A stretch of 64,000 nt of DNA from Budvicia diplopodorum. GTDB lineage: Bacteria > Pseudomonadota > Gammaproteobacteria > Enterobacterales > Enterobacteriaceae. Each line of letters opens with the position of its first letter. The stretch's first letter is position 1. A program made the translations under genes and the position numbers. This document shows positions 10,950 to 20,627 of the stretch, in pieces. The stretch lies in assembly GCF_009800925.1 (NCBI RefSeq), contig NZ_WOYF01000013.1, positions 1-64,000 on the forward strand, given 5' to 3'. The notes under the pieces were generated by a model. That model saw only the letters and a list, made by a program, of their open reading frames with translations, ran no database searches and was not told where the DNA came from.

Positions 10950-13688
10950 ATGATGACACACACAACGATTTTTCATCTGGAAGGTTTGTCCTGTATGGGA
11001 TGCGCCGGGAAAGTTAAAAAAGCGCTGGATGCCTTAGCCGGCGTACAGTCGTCCGACGTAAACGTACAGTATGCCAAAGTGGTGAGCAGCCTGAATAACG
11101 CTGAGCTTATCGCCGCCGTTGAACAAAGTGGCTATAAGGCGGAGCTGGCTCAGCCAGACGTTACGCTTAACCTATCGGGTCTAAGCTGCGGCCACTGCAC
11201 CAAAACAGCCACCAAAGCGTTAGAGGCCATTGATGGGGTATTCGCCGCAAACGTAACCATCGATAAAGCCGAGGTTTACGGTAGCGCCAGCGCAGAAACG
11301 CTAATCGCTGCGATCGAACAGGCGGGCTATCACGCGACGCTGAGCGGGGAGTTTTCTCACCCAAAATCTGAGCCGCTGTCAGTATCAGAACAACCGGAGC
11401 CGATGACAGCGGCCAATAGCGGTATTCCGGTAGCCGGTTTGCCAACGGCGATCTCTGCCGGTGGTGGCGACGATAGCCTACAGCTTTTACTCAGCGGCAT
11501 GAGCTGCGCCAGCTGCGTTAGTAAAGTACAAAAAGCGCTGGAAAGCGTACCGGGCGTTGAACAGGCGCGGGTCAATCTGGCCGAGCGTAGCGCCATGGTT
11601 TTCGGCCAGGCGCAGCAGGCCGATTTAATCATTGCGGTTGAAAAAGCGGGCTATGGAGCAGAAATCATTCTCGATGAAGATGAGCGCAGAGCCCGCCAGC
11701 ACGAGACCTCACGGCAAAGTATTCAACGCTATCGCTGGCAGTCTGCTCTGGCCTTAGCCTTGGGTGCACCGCTGATGCTGTGGGGCATTTTGGGCGGCAC
11801 CATGATGGTGACGCCTGACAGTCAGCCTTATTGGATAGCCGTGGGTCTGGTCACGCTGGCGGTGATGATTGTCGCTGGCGGGCATTTCTACGTTAATGCC
11901 TGGCGCAGCCTGATGAATGGCAGCGCCACCATGGATACCCTGATTGCCTTAGGTACCGGCGCGGCGTGGATTTACTCCATCAGCGTAGCCGTCTGGCCAG
12001 AGGTTTTCCCGATGGCGGCCCGGCATATTTACTTTGAAGCCAGCGCCATGATTATTGGTTTGATCAACCTCGGTCATATGCTGGAACAGCGGGCAAGGCA
12101 GCGTTCATCTAAAGCGCTGGAGCGGCTTTTAGATTTGACTCCGCCCACCGCTAAAGTGGTTACCGAACAGGGTGAACAGATCATTCCGCTATCTGACGTA
12201 GAGCTGGGCATGACGATTCGCTTAGTCACGGGAGATCGCGTACCCGTTGACGGTGAAGTGATTCAGGGCGAAATCTGGCTGGATGAAGCCATGCTGACCG
12301 GCGAAGCGATGCCACAGCAAAAGTCGGTGGAAGCCAACGCTAAAATCCACGCCGGTACCGTCGTTCAGGACGGCAGCGCCCTGTTCCGTGCCGGTGCCAT
12401 TGGCAATCAGACTACGCTGGCGCGAATTATTAAGCTGGTTCGCCAAGCTCAAAGCAGTAAGCCCGAAATTGGCCGAATGGCCGACCGTATTTCATCGGTG
12501 TTTGTTCCGGTGGTGGTGGCTGTTGCGCTGCTCGCTGGGCTGATTTGGTATGCGATCGGGCCGCAGCCGCAGCTGGTTTATACCTTGGTTATCGTCACGA
12601 CGGTATTAATCATTGCCTGCCCCTGTGCGCTTGGGCTGGCAACCCCGATGTCGATTATTTCCGGCGTGGGTCGGGCGGCCGAACTGGGGGTGTTAGTCAG
12701 AGATGCCGATGCCCTGCAGCAGGCCAGCCATGTTGATACCGTGGTGTTTGATAAAACCGGTACCCTGACGGAAGGTAAGCCGCAGGTTACTGCGATTTAT
12801 ACTTTTGCCAATACCAATGAAGCTCAGGCGCTGGAATGGGCCGCCGCGCTGGAACAGGGGGCGAGTCATCCTCTGGCCCATGCGATACTAACCAAGGCCG
12901 GTGAAATAAGCTTGCCCGCTGTCAGTGATTTCCGCACGCTTCGCGGGCTTGGCGTTAGCGGGACCCTGAACGACAACGCACTACTGCTGGGTAACGATCG
13001 CCTGATGGCTTTACTGAACATCGACATCAGCGAAGCGGCAGAAACCATGCGCTCAGAGGCTGAACGCGGCGCAACGCCGGTGCTACTGGCAGCCAACGAC
13101 AGGCTGGTTGCGCTATTGGCAATCCGCGATCCGCTGAGAAGCGATAGCGTTAAGGCGCTGGAACGGTTGCATCAACAAGGCTACCGGCTGGTGATGCTGA
13201 CCGGTGATAACCCGGTGACGGCCAACGCTATCGCTAAAGAGGCCGGTATCGATAAAGTGATTGCCGGAGTATTACCCGATGGTAAAGCCGACGCCATCAA
13301 GCAACTGCAGGCTTCTGGCCATAAGGTGGCCATGGTGGGTGATGGCATTAACGATGCCCCGGCGCTGGCCTGTGCCGATGTGGGTATCGCCATGGGCGGC
13401 GGCAGTGATATAGCCATAGAAACGGCGGCAATAACCCTGATGCGACATAGCCTCACCGGGGTATCCGATGCGTTAGCACTGTCTAAAGCAACGCTGAGTA
13501 ATATGAAACAAAACCTGTTGGGTGCGTTTATTTATAACTCGTTAGGCATACCGATTGCCGCCGGTGTGTTATATCCGCTAACCGGAACCCTACTCAGCCC
13601 GGTGGTGGCAGGTGCCGCCATGGCCCTGTCTTCCATTACCGTAGTGGCTAACGCTAACCGCCTGCTGCGCTTTAAACCTAAACAATAG
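10950..13688 (+). CDS. copA: Cu(I)-exporting P1B-type ATPase CopA
   Basis: CopA pumps Cu(I) out of the cytoplasm across the inner membrane. The 912-residue protein has three N-terminal HMA domains with CxxC motifs at Cys15/Cys18, Cys80/Cys83 and Cys186/Cys189 (E. coli CopA, 834 residues, has two). Then come the transmembrane [10 protein letters not shown] metal site, the TGE actuator loop (LTGEAMP), DKTGTLTEG phosphorylation site, SHP nucleotide motif and [10 protein letters not shown] hinge. The start is an ATGATG pair at 10950/10953 behind AGGGGG. A -1 frameshift cassette lies at 11346-11431, within the linker after HMA2. Confidence 0.97.
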   Translation: MMTHTTIFHLEGLSCMGCAGKVKKALDALAGVQSSDVNVQYAKVVSSLNNAELIAAVEQSGYKAELAQPDVTLNLSGLSCGHCTKTATKALEAIDGVFAANVTIDKAEVYGSASAETLIAAIEQAGYHATLSGEFSHPKSEPLSVSEQPEPMTAANSGIPVAGLPTAISAGGGDDSLQLLLSGMSCASCVSKVQKALESVPGVEQARVNLAERSAMVFGQAQQADLIIAVEKAGYGAEIILDEDERRARQHETSRQSIQRYRWQSALALALGAPLMLWGILGGTMMVTPDSQPYWIAVGLVTLAVMIVAGGHFYVNAWRSLMNGSATMDTLIALGTGAAWIYSISVAVWPEVFPMAARHIYFEASAMIIGLINLGHMLEQRARQRSSKALERLLDLTPPTAKVVTEQGEQIIPLSDVELGMTIRLVTGDRVPVDGEVIQGEIWLDEAMLTGEAMPQQKSVEANAKIHAGTVVQDGSALFRAGAIGNQTTLARIIKLVRQAQSSKPEIGRMADRISSVFVPVVVAVALLAGLIWYAIGPQPQLVYTLVIVTTVLIIACPCALGLATPMSIISGVGRAAELGVLVRDADALQQASHVDTVVFDKTGTLTEGKPQVTAIYTFANTNEAQALEWAAALEQGASHPLAHAILTKAGEISLPAVSDFRTLRGLGVSGTLNDNALLLGNDRLMALLNIDISEAAETMRSEAERGATPVLLAANDRLVALLAIRDPLRSDSVKALERLHQQGYRLVMLTGDNPVTANAIAKEAGIDKVIAGVLPDGKADAIKQLQASGHKVAMVGDGINDAPALACADVGIAMGGGSDIAIETAAITLMRHSLTGVSDALALSKATLSNMKQNLLGAFIYNSLGIPIAAGVLYPLTGTLLSPVVAGAAMALSSITVVANANRLLRFKPKQ
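11346..11431 (+). promoter_or_regulatory. predicted -1 ribosomal frameshift signal in copA
   Basis: The slippery heptamer C-CCA-AAA (11360-11366) covers Pro138 and Lys139. A -1 slip gives one codon, ATC, then TGA (11369-11371), so a 140-residue protein with HMA1 and HMA2 only would be made. An SD-like GGGGAG (11346-11351) lies 8 nt upstream. Five bases downstream begins a perfect 10-bp stem, GCCGCTGTCA (11372-11381) with TGACAGCGGC (11404-11413). Its loop ACCGGA (11393-11398) can pair with TCCGGT (11426-11431), making a pseudoknot. E. coli copA is known to use such a frameshift to make the chaperone CopA(Z); use here is inferred. Confidence 0.75.
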
Positions 13689-13710
13689 CCAGCCTGTAGT
13701 AGCCTTACAG

Positions 13711-13743
13711 TAACCGTGTAGTAATCGTGTAGTGACCGTGTAG
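13711..13743 (+). repeat. short tandem repeat, 11-bp period
   Basis: Three tandem copies of an 11-mer follow the copA stop: TAACCGTGTAG, TAATCGTGTAG, TGACCGTGTAG. They run directly into the copA terminator hairpin. There is no coding content, and all copies carry stop triplets. Confidence 0.7.
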
Positions 13744-13746
13744 TAG

Positions 13747-13778
13747 GCCGACAAACTCAGCGTCTTGAGTCTGTCGGC
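13747..13778 (+). terminator. copA terminator hairpin
   Basis: The stem GCCGACA (13747-13753) pairs with TGTCGGC (13772-13778), with further inner pairing ACTCA/TGAGT. The U tract is weak (TTAACC). Placement 58 bp after copA suggests it ends the copA transcript. Confidence 0.55.
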
Positions 13779-13840
13779 TTAACCTGTTAATACTCTTCAT
13801 TACTCAACGACAATCAACCACTCAGTTTTCCAGGATGCTT

Positions 13841-14644
13841 ATGATGACAACCTTCCGCCGTTTGGCCGTACTCATGGGCTTAGCGACACCACAGGTCGGA
13901 GCCTATCCGGCTTATAACGTTCACACCGCTAACGGCAGTCGGCTACATTTGGTAGGAAGTATTCATATGGGCACGCGGGACATGTCACCGCTCCCGCCCG
14001 CACTATTAAAAGAGATTGAAAACGCGAGTGCGCTGATCGTCGAAGTCGATATTACCAAACCCATCAGCTTTAATACGCCGGATGACTACCCTTCTCTACA
14101 ACAGCGGCTTTCATCAAGCCAGTATCAACAGCTGGCTGAACGCTGCCACTCGTTAGGGCTCAGCCTTCAATCGATCGCCCATAAACCAGGCTGGCATGCT
14201 GCTCTAATGCTACAGGCCATGCAGGCTAACCAGAACGGGTTGCAAAGTGAAAACGGCATTGACTATCAGGCAATACAGGCCGCCTATCGGATGGGAATTC
14301 CGGTGATTGAGCTAGAGGGAGCCGAACGCCAAATGCAGCTGCTAGATCGAATCCCCGATAACGGCATACCGCTATTACAGGATTCACTGGCCCACTGGCA
14401 GGACAACAGTGACATGATGAAAATCATGATCGACTGGTGGCTGGAAGCCAAGCCGAAGCAAAAAAACCTCACCCTGCCTTATGGCATGAGTGGAGATCTG
14501 TATAATTTGCTGATTAGCAGTCGTAATGCGCTATGGGCCCAGTGGCTGCATTCCCGGCCAAAAGGAAAATATGTGGTGGTGGTCGGCGCTCTGCATTTGT
14601 ACGGCGAAAATAATTTGCCTGACTTATTAAACACGAGTAAATAG
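13841..14644 (+). CDS. ybaP: TraB/GumN-family protein YbaP
   Basis: YbaP belongs to the TraB/GumN family (PF01963), Tiki-like putative metalloproteases; its role in enterics is not established. The N-terminal hydrophobic stretch ([19 protein letters not shown]) looks like a signal peptide, so a periplasmic or envelope location is likely. Family marks are [14 protein letters not shown] near the N-terminus and [14 protein letters not shown] near the C-terminus, the paired GxxH motifs thought to hold metal. I prefer ATG 13841 because AGGA (13832-13835) is then well spaced; an in-frame ATG at 13835 is possible. It lies in copA-ybaP-ybaK order as in E. coli. Confidence 0.88.
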   Translation: MMTTFRRLAVLMGLATPQVGAYPAYNVHTANGSRLHLVGSIHMGTRDMSPLPPALLKEIENASALIVEVDITKPISFNTPDDYPSLQQRLSSSQYQQLAERCHSLGLSLQSIAHKPGWHAALMLQAMQANQNGLQSENGIDYQAIQAAYRMGIPVIELEGAERQMQLLDRIPDNGIPLLQDSLAHWQDNSDMMKIMIDWWLEAKPKQKNLTLPYGMSGDLYNLLISSRNALWAQWLHSRPKGKYVVVVGALHLYGENNLPDLLNTSK

Positions 14645-14703
14645 CAAACCACTCCAGCCGTTGCACGCTGACGGTTAAGCGTATTGATACACAAGGACAA
14701 CCG

Positions 14704-15198
14704 ATGACACCCGCAGTCAGGCTACTTAAACAGAAAAAAATCGACTACATCCTGCATCCGTACAGCCACGATCCGAATGAAACCAACTTTGGCGATGAAG
14801 CGGTAAACAAGTTGGGCTTGGACGCCAACCGCGTTTATAAAACCCTGTTAGTCAGCGTTAACGGTGACTCAAAGCATTTGGCCGTTGCGGTTGTGCCGGT
14901 TTCGGGCATGTTGGATCTGAAAAAAATGGCTAAAGTCCTGTCGGTCAAAAAAGTCGACATGGCCGATCCCCTGCTGGCGCAGCGCGTTACCGGCTATCTG
15001 GTTGGCGGCATTAGCCCACTGGGCCAGAAAAAGCGGCTGCCCACCGTAATTGACGAAGGTGCTAAACGCTTTGTCAGCATCTTTATCTCCGGCGGAAAGC
15101 GCGGTCTGGATATTGAACTGAAGCCGGACGATCTTTGCCGTTTAGTGTCCGGAGCGTTCGCCCCCATTGCAGTCATTGCAGTAAAAGACGCTGGGTAG
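14704..15198 (+). CDS. ybaK: Cys-tRNA(Pro)/Cys-tRNA(Cys) deacylase YbaK
   Basis: YbaK/EbsC proteins hydrolyse cysteine mischarged on tRNA(Pro), a trans-editing activity in the cytoplasm. The 164-residue length fits the family. Conserved features seen are [11 protein letters not shown], the [16 protein letters not shown] block with its catalytic-region lysine, and the glycine-rich [16 protein letters not shown] loop. It lies 59 bp after ybaP on the same strand. Confidence 0.93.
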   Translation: MTPAVRLLKQKKIDYILHPYSHDPNETNFGDEAVNKLGLDANRVYKTLLVSVNGDSKHLAVAVVPVSGMLDLKKMAKVLSVKKVDMADPLLAQRVTGYLVGGISPLGQKKRLPTVIDEGAKRFVSIFISGGKRGLDIELKPDDLCRLVSGAFAPIAVIAVKDAG

Positions 15199-15409
15199 CC
15201 GTTTCCCGCAGAACACGGTACAAAATCGCCATTAATGACAAATCATCATACGCGATACAATAACGCTTTTATTGTACGGAAAAGCCAAGCTATACTGCGG
15301 TAACGCTGGATTTACGTTGACTCGTCAGGATAAATTCCGAATACCATCGGCTTCTCCTGTCGATAGTTAATTGCTGACTCCCTCTAACTAAGCACCATAA
15401 ATAATCACT

Positions 15410-16630
15410 ATGACTCAGCAAACAAGCAGTAGCGAAGTTCTGCCCCCGGTTGCCGATAGTTCGCGCAAAACATCGTTCCGGATCCTGGGAGCGATCAGCG
15501 TTTCCCATATGTTAAATGATATGACTCAGTCACTGATCGTGGCTATTTACCCGATGCTACAGGGGGAGTTCTCGCTGAGCTTCGGCCAGATTGGTCTGAT
15601 TACGCTAACCTATCAGCTCACAGCCTCCCTGCTTCAGCCGCTGATCGGCCTATATACCGATAAACACCCCAAACCGTTCTCGCTGCCGGTAGGAATGACC
15701 TTTACCTTGGTCGGGCTGATGCTGTTGGCCTACGCGTCGAGCTTCCCGATGGTACTCATTGCGGCAGCGCTGGTGGGAACCGGTTCTTCCGTATTCCACC
15801 CGGAATCGTCACGCGTGGCCAGAATGGCATCGGGCGGTAAGCACGGTATGGCCCAGTCAGTATTTCAGGTCGGTGGTAACTTCGGCTCTTCACTAGGCCC
15901 GTTAATGGCGGCTATCTTTATTGCCCCCTACGGTAAAGGTGCGCTAACCTGGTTCGCCTTAGCGCCGTTGCTGGCCATTGTGGTGTTATTGCAGATAGGC
16001 CGCTGGTATCAGGCCCAACAGCGCAGTAACGGCGGCAAGGCGTTTAAGCCAAGCGGTGCTCAACGCTTGCCCAATAAGACCATTGCGTTCTCACTATTTA
16101 TTTTATTAACGCTGATATTCTCGAAATATTTCTATCTGGCGAGCATTAGCAGCTATTACACCTTTTACCTGATGCATAAGTTCGGCGTTACGCTGCAGAA
16201 TGCTCAGGTTCATCTGTTTGTGTTTCTGTTTGCCGTAGCCGCCGGAACCATTATTGGCGGGCCTGTGGGAGATAGAATTGGGCGTAAATATGTAATTTGG
16301 GCTTCTATTCTAGGTGCTGCGCCATTTACCCTACTTTTACCCTATGCATCGCTGTTCTGGACCGGTATTTTGACCGTGATAATCGGACTGATTATGGCTT
16401 CTGCGTTTTCAGCCATTCTGGTGTATGCTCAAGAGATGATTCCGGGCAAAATCGGCATGGTTTCAGGGCTATTTTTTGGTTTATCATTTGGCATGGGCGG
16501 GCTAGGTGCGGCGGCGCTAGGCTATGTTGCAGACCATACCAGCATTGAAATGGTTTATCATATTTGCGCTTTTCTACCGTTATTAGGCATTCTTACCGCT
16601 TTACTGCCGAATATTGAGAATAAAGAGTAA
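15410..16630 (+). CDS. fsr: MFS efflux transporter Fsr (fosmidomycin resistance protein)
   Basis: Fsr is an inner-membrane major facilitator superfamily exporter; in E. coli overexpression confers fosmidomycin resistance. The 406-residue protein has about 12 membrane segments and long runs shared with E. coli Fsr, for example ALVGTGSSVFHPESSRVARM, QVGGNFGSSLGPL, IFSKYFYLASISSYYTFY and GGPVGDRIGRKYVIW. E. coli has ushA between ybaK and fsr; that gene is absent here. Confidence 0.95.
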   Translation: MTQQTSSSEVLPPVADSSRKTSFRILGAISVSHMLNDMTQSLIVAIYPMLQGEFSLSFGQIGLITLTYQLTASLLQPLIGLYTDKHPKPFSLPVGMTFTLVGLMLLAYASSFPMVLIAAALVGTGSSVFHPESSRVARMASGGKHGMAQSVFQVGGNFGSSLGPLMAAIFIAPYGKGALTWFALAPLLAIVVLLQIGRWYQAQQRSNGGKAFKPSGAQRLPNKTIAFSLFILLTLIFSKYFYLASISSYYTFYLMHKFGVTLQNAQVHLFVFLFAVAAGTIIGGPVGDRIGRKYVIWASILGAAPFTLLLPYASLFWTGILTVIIGLIMASAFSAILVYAQEMIPGKIGMVSGLFFGLSFGMGGLGAAALGYVADHTSIEMVYHICAFLPLLGILTALLPNIENKE

Positions 16631-16641
16631 CTTCAAGCCGC

Positions 16642-16677
16642 TTTCCCTGAGGTAAAGTATTTTCACCTCAGGGGGAA
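16642..16677 (+). terminator. fsr terminator-like hairpin
   Basis: TTTCCCTGAGGT pairs with ACCTCAGGGGGAAA around an 11-nt loop, with a small bulge. It begins 12 bp after the fsr stop. There is no long U tract, so termination strength is uncertain. Confidence 0.5.
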
Positions 16678-16866
16678 ACCCTTATTCTGCACGGCAGCAT
16701 TTCACTAATCCTCATAAAAACCCGCTTTAATTAGACTCACCAGCTAATACTCAGCCATTTTCAAACGTATCACTCGATTCCAAGCAAAAAACGCTTACAT
16801 ACAATAAACTTTCAGATGAAGAAAAAATGAAAGAGTGTCCGATTTAATCACCGGCCCCTCCACATC

Positions 16867-16898
16867 GTTATCCCGGTGGAAACCGGGATTAGTCTTTT
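16867..16898. repeat. REP-like palindromic element at the hemH stop
   Basis: The arms ATCCCGGT (16870-16877) and ACCGGGAT (16882-16889) form a perfect hairpin with a GGAA loop. The element is followed by TAGTCTTT. It resembles the repeats at 50789-50820 and 50853-50882, which share the CCCGGT...ACCGGG core and, in one case, AGTCTTT. The right arm overlaps the hemH stop codon by one base. Confidence 0.6.
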
Positions 16899-17851
16899 GA
16901 GGTCACCAACGCCTGCAATAAATCAATATGCGCCGGGTTGTCATTCAGTGCAGGAATATAGTGATAGCTTTCACCGCCCTGTTCTAAAAAGAATTCGCGG
17001 TTTTGCTTATCAATTTCTTCAATGGTTTCCAAACAGTCAGCCGCAAACCCGGGGCTGATAACCTGTACCGATTTAACGCCCTGCTGAGGCAGCGCTTTTA
17101 ACGTCTCATCCGTGTATGGCTGAAGCCATGGCTCACGACCAAAGCGTGACTGGAAGGTCATTTTATACTGCGATTCATCGAGCTCTAACGCCGTTACCAC
17201 TTCTCGGGTGGTATCAGCGCACCGCTGCGGGTATTCATCCCCTTCGGCGGCATAGCGTTGGGGAATTCCATGATAGGAAAACAGCAGCAGATCGGGCTTA
17301 CCGTGCAGCTCAAACGAGGCTTTAATCGACTCAACTAACGCGGCGATATACAAAGGGTGTTCAGCATAATCACGAATAAACTTCACCTGCGGCAGGTCGC
17401 GGGTTTGGCGAAGCTCAGCCGATAGCGCATCCCAGACGGCGGCCGTAGTTGAACAAGAATATTGTGGATACATCGGTAACACCACTAAACGATTAACCTG
17501 CTGGCGCTTTAAGCTGGCCAGCGCCTGTTTAATCGACGGGGAGCCGTAGGTCATAGCTAATTCAACCGGCGTACCGGGCAAACGTTTCGCCAGCGCCTGC
17601 TGCTGCCTGCGGCTATAAACCAGCAGCGGGGAGCCTTCATCCATCCATACGGCCTGATACAGCTTAGCCACTTTCGGTACGCGAATGGGTAGAATCACAC
17701 CGTGCAGCAACGGATACCAAATCAGGCGATGGGTATCCACCACCCGACGATCGTGTAAAAACTGAGAAAGATAACGTTTTACCGCCGGCCCCGTTGGCTC
17801 ATCAGGCGTACCTAGGTTAACTAACAGGATTCCGGTTTTAATCTGCGGCAT
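16889..17851 (-). CDS. hemH: ferrochelatase HemH
   Basis: HemH inserts Fe(II) into protoporphyrin IX, the last step of heme synthesis, at the inner face of the cytoplasmic membrane. The 320-residue length matches E. coli HemH. Visible motifs are [13 protein letters not shown] at the N-terminus, [11 protein letters not shown] with the active-site histidine, and [17 protein letters not shown] with the conserved glutamate pair. It is separated from adk by the CRISPR array. Confidence 0.97.
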   Translation of the reverse strand: MPQIKTGILLVNLGTPDEPTGPAVKRYLSQFLHDRRVVDTHRLIWYPLLHGVILPIRVPKVAKLYQAVWMDEGSPLLVYSRRQQQALAKRLPGTPVELAMTYGSPSIKQALASLKRQQVNRLVVLPMYPQYSCSTTAAVWDALSAELRQTRDLPQVKFIRDYAEHPLYIAALVESIKASFELHGKPDLLLFSYHGIPQRYAAEGDEYPQRCADTTREVVTALELDESQYKMTFQSRFGREPWLQPYTDETLKALPQQGVKSVQVISPGFAADCLETIEEIDKQNREFFLEQGGESYHYIPALNDNPAHIDLLQALVTSKD

Positions 17852-18056
17852 AGGTGTTTTGCTCGCCTATAAGGCGGTAGCTCCAACAAGTGTAAAGAGG
17901 TGCCGCCCGTGCGGCAGTTCACCGTAATATTATCAATACTGATATCCGTTAGCGGCCTTAACGGCAGGCAATATATTGACATATAGCGAGCGCCATATCA
18001 TTCTTTTCGAGCCAATTACTACGATAGATAACGGTGATATGATTTGCCAACGCAGT

Positions 18057-19281
18057 GCTTTTTTAACCGCCTGCAGCGATTCAGAGCCGATGGAGTCGGT
18101 AGAATCATTTAGCTTTTTTCTAAGCCGCCTATGCGGCGGTTCAGTGGATGGGTCGGCATTCAGAAAAAGTTAGATTTTTCTAAGCCGCCTATGCGGCGGT
18201 TCAGTTCTTGCTCAATATTCACCAGCAGCGGACGTATTTCTAAGCCGCCTATGCGGCGGTTCAGTTGCGATCACTACAGCTGGCTCAAATAAGGAATTTC
18301 TAAGCCGCCTATGCGGCGGTTCAGTCAGATATCAATGCACTGGTACAGCGAATCAGTTTCTAAGCCGCCTATGCGGCGGTTCAGGATTTGGGTTTATGCA
18401 GAGGATGTTTATAAAGTTTCTAAGCCGCCTATGCGGCGGTTCAGACCAGCAGCGAATTCGATGCTAAAATGTTTGCTTTCTAAGCCGCCTATGCGGCGGT
18501 TCAGTGTAAATTTTTGAAACTCACGGTCCTGCACAATTTCTAAGCCGCCTCGGCGGTTCAGCGGGATAAGCCTTATCAATCATCCGTTGCGCTTTTCTAA
18601 GCCGCCTATGCGGCGGTTCAGCCTCGATAGCAACGGGTTTGATGATGCGCTGTTTTCTAAGCCGCCTATGCGGCGGTTCAGTCAGAAGCCGATCCGGTTG
18701 GTTTATCCATCCGTTTCTAAGCCGCCTATGCGGCGGTTCAGATGGCATCCAGTGTGTTATACGCCCACAGACTTTTCTAAGCCGCCTATGCGGCGGTTCA
18801 GATGATCTACAAAGTCGGTGGCGCTGACACGCTTTTCTAAGCCGCCTATGCGGCGGTTCAGGGTGGAATTGGTGGCGTGGCTACTATTTTAATTTTCTAA
18901 GCCGCCTATGCGGCGGTTCAGTACCTGCTGAGGCGGTGCGCGTCAGCGAGTCATTTCTAAGCCGCCTATGCGGCGGTTCAGAACGGCGGTATGCAATGGG
19001 TAAACTTTCATGATTTCTAAGCCGCCTATGCGGCGGTTCAGATAAGAAACATTACTGATGCGCTGGGGATCTATTTCTAAGCCGCCTATGCGGCGGTTCA
19101 GATTTCTTTACACCTCGGACTGGCGATTCTACTTTTCTAAGCCGCCTATGCGGCGGTTCAGACGTTATGCGCGGATAAACTTGGCTATAATCGTTTCTAA
19201 GCCGCCTATGCGGCGGTTCAGAATGAGCAACGATGACGAGCCGCCGATCTAATTTTCTAAGCCGCCTATGCGGCGGTTCAG
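18057..19281 (-). CRISPR. CRISPR array, type I-F-like repeat, 20 repeats plus a degenerate end repeat
   Basis: A 28-bp repeat recurs every 60 bp with 32-nt spacers. Read on the minus strand it begins CTGAACCGCCGC and ends GGCGGCTTAGAAA, with an internal CCGCC/GGCGG dyad; the size, dyad and AGAAA end fit type I-F. Repeats start at 18117 and run to 19281. Nineteen are identical in the copies I compared; the one at 18537-18561 lacks three loop bases. A degenerate copy (18057-18084) exactly 32 nt beyond the last good repeat marks the leader-distal end. Thus there are 20 spacers. No cas gene is present in the window. Open frames across the array are repeat artefacts. Confidence 0.97.
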
Positions 19282-19460
19282 TAGAACCATACTCCACTAC
19301 CTTACTGTTGTTAATCTGTTTATTCACTCAGGGCCGTCTAATACCCTTTTCTAAGACCTCGATTCTCTTATTTTAAAATCAATGAGTTAAAAACTCTTAT
19401 AAAAAAGGGTTATTAGCCATCAACAGTAAGTTATCAGATGAAGTTGGGAGCAACGGATAC
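19282..19460 (-). promoter_or_regulatory. CRISPR leader
   Basis: This AT-rich, gene-free stretch is next to the repeat end that faces the leader in type I-F arrays. An IHF consensus match (AATCAA-TGAG-TTA, 19377-19389) lies about 95 bp from the first repeat; IHF bends leaders during spacer uptake in I-E/I-F systems. A repeat-like scrap TTTCTAAG occurs at 19348-19355. Array transcription would run leftward from here. Confidence 0.65.
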
Positions 19461-19463
19461 AGA

Positions 19464-19486
19464 AAAGGCGACCATTGGTCGCCTTT
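19464..19486 (-). terminator. adk terminator
   Basis: A perfect 10-bp stem, AAAGGCGACC with GGTCGCCTTT, has a 3-nt loop and on the minus strand runs into TTTTCTGT. It lies 22 bp past the adk stop, between adk and the CRISPR leader. Confidence 0.85.
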
Positions 19487-19507
19487 GTTAGTCAATTGAA
19501 GAATCAA

Positions 19508-20164
<657 letters not shown>

Positions 20165-20448
20165 CTAGAAATTTAGCTTTTTATTTAAAATGACGAAACA
20201 GCCGTAAACCTTATCACCCAATGCCATGATGCTCAAGCGCAGATGATAAGCATTCAATTACTACCAGCCCACACGCTAGCGCTTCATTTGCCGAAATAAA
20301 TGCATTATTCAGAACGACAATGGAAAATATTGCTCAATTATAGCGGGGCGTATCATACCAGCTTTTGATAGCCCGTGCTGCTTAATAGGAAACAATCATT
20401 AAACCCGTATGTGCTTGTAGAACAACAGTTCTAGATACAAAGCAGACT

Positions 20449-20574
20449 ATGGCAGAAACTCACTGGACGCAGAACATTGCCGGTCGGCCGCTAGAGAAAG
20501 TGAATCTTCCGACTTTCTTTTTACCGACGAAACTTACGCCGAAACAAAATCAGAACCCGTTGTCATCAGTCTAA
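20449..20574 (+). CDS. possible 41-residue small protein
   Basis: The frame runs ATG 20449 to TAA 20574. It encodes a mildly basic, proline-containing peptide starting MAETHWTQNIAGRPLEKV and ending KQNQNPLSSV. I recognise no family and see no membrane segment. The stop codon sits at the foot of a GC-rich hairpin followed by TTTT, as for a terminated short transcript. Against it: no good ribosome binding site is visible, and the stretch could be 3'-UTR of nothing in particular. It could also be a small RNA. Confidence 0.25.
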   Translation: MAETHWTQNIAGRPLEKVNLPTFFLPTKLTPKQNQNPLSSV

Positions 20575-20600
20575 GGCCGACGTTATCCCGTCGGCCTTTT
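20573..20600. terminator. bidirectional terminator between htpG and the small frame
   Basis: AAGGCCGACG (20573-20582) pairs perfectly with CGTCGGCCTT (20589-20598) around a 6-nt loop. The plus side continues TTTT; the minus side (the htpG direction) continues TTAGAC. It ends 28 bp from the htpG stop. Confidence 0.75.
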
Positions 20601-20627
20601 CCACTTAGCATAGTGATAATTTAACTA

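Noticed and set aside
18311..19327. Open frames of 60-90 codons across the CRISPR array on both strands, with repeating SKPPMRRF or EPPHRRLR units
   Set aside because: The repeats of the apparent proteins are the translated CRISPR repeats; the 60-bp period keeps the frame open. They are not genes.
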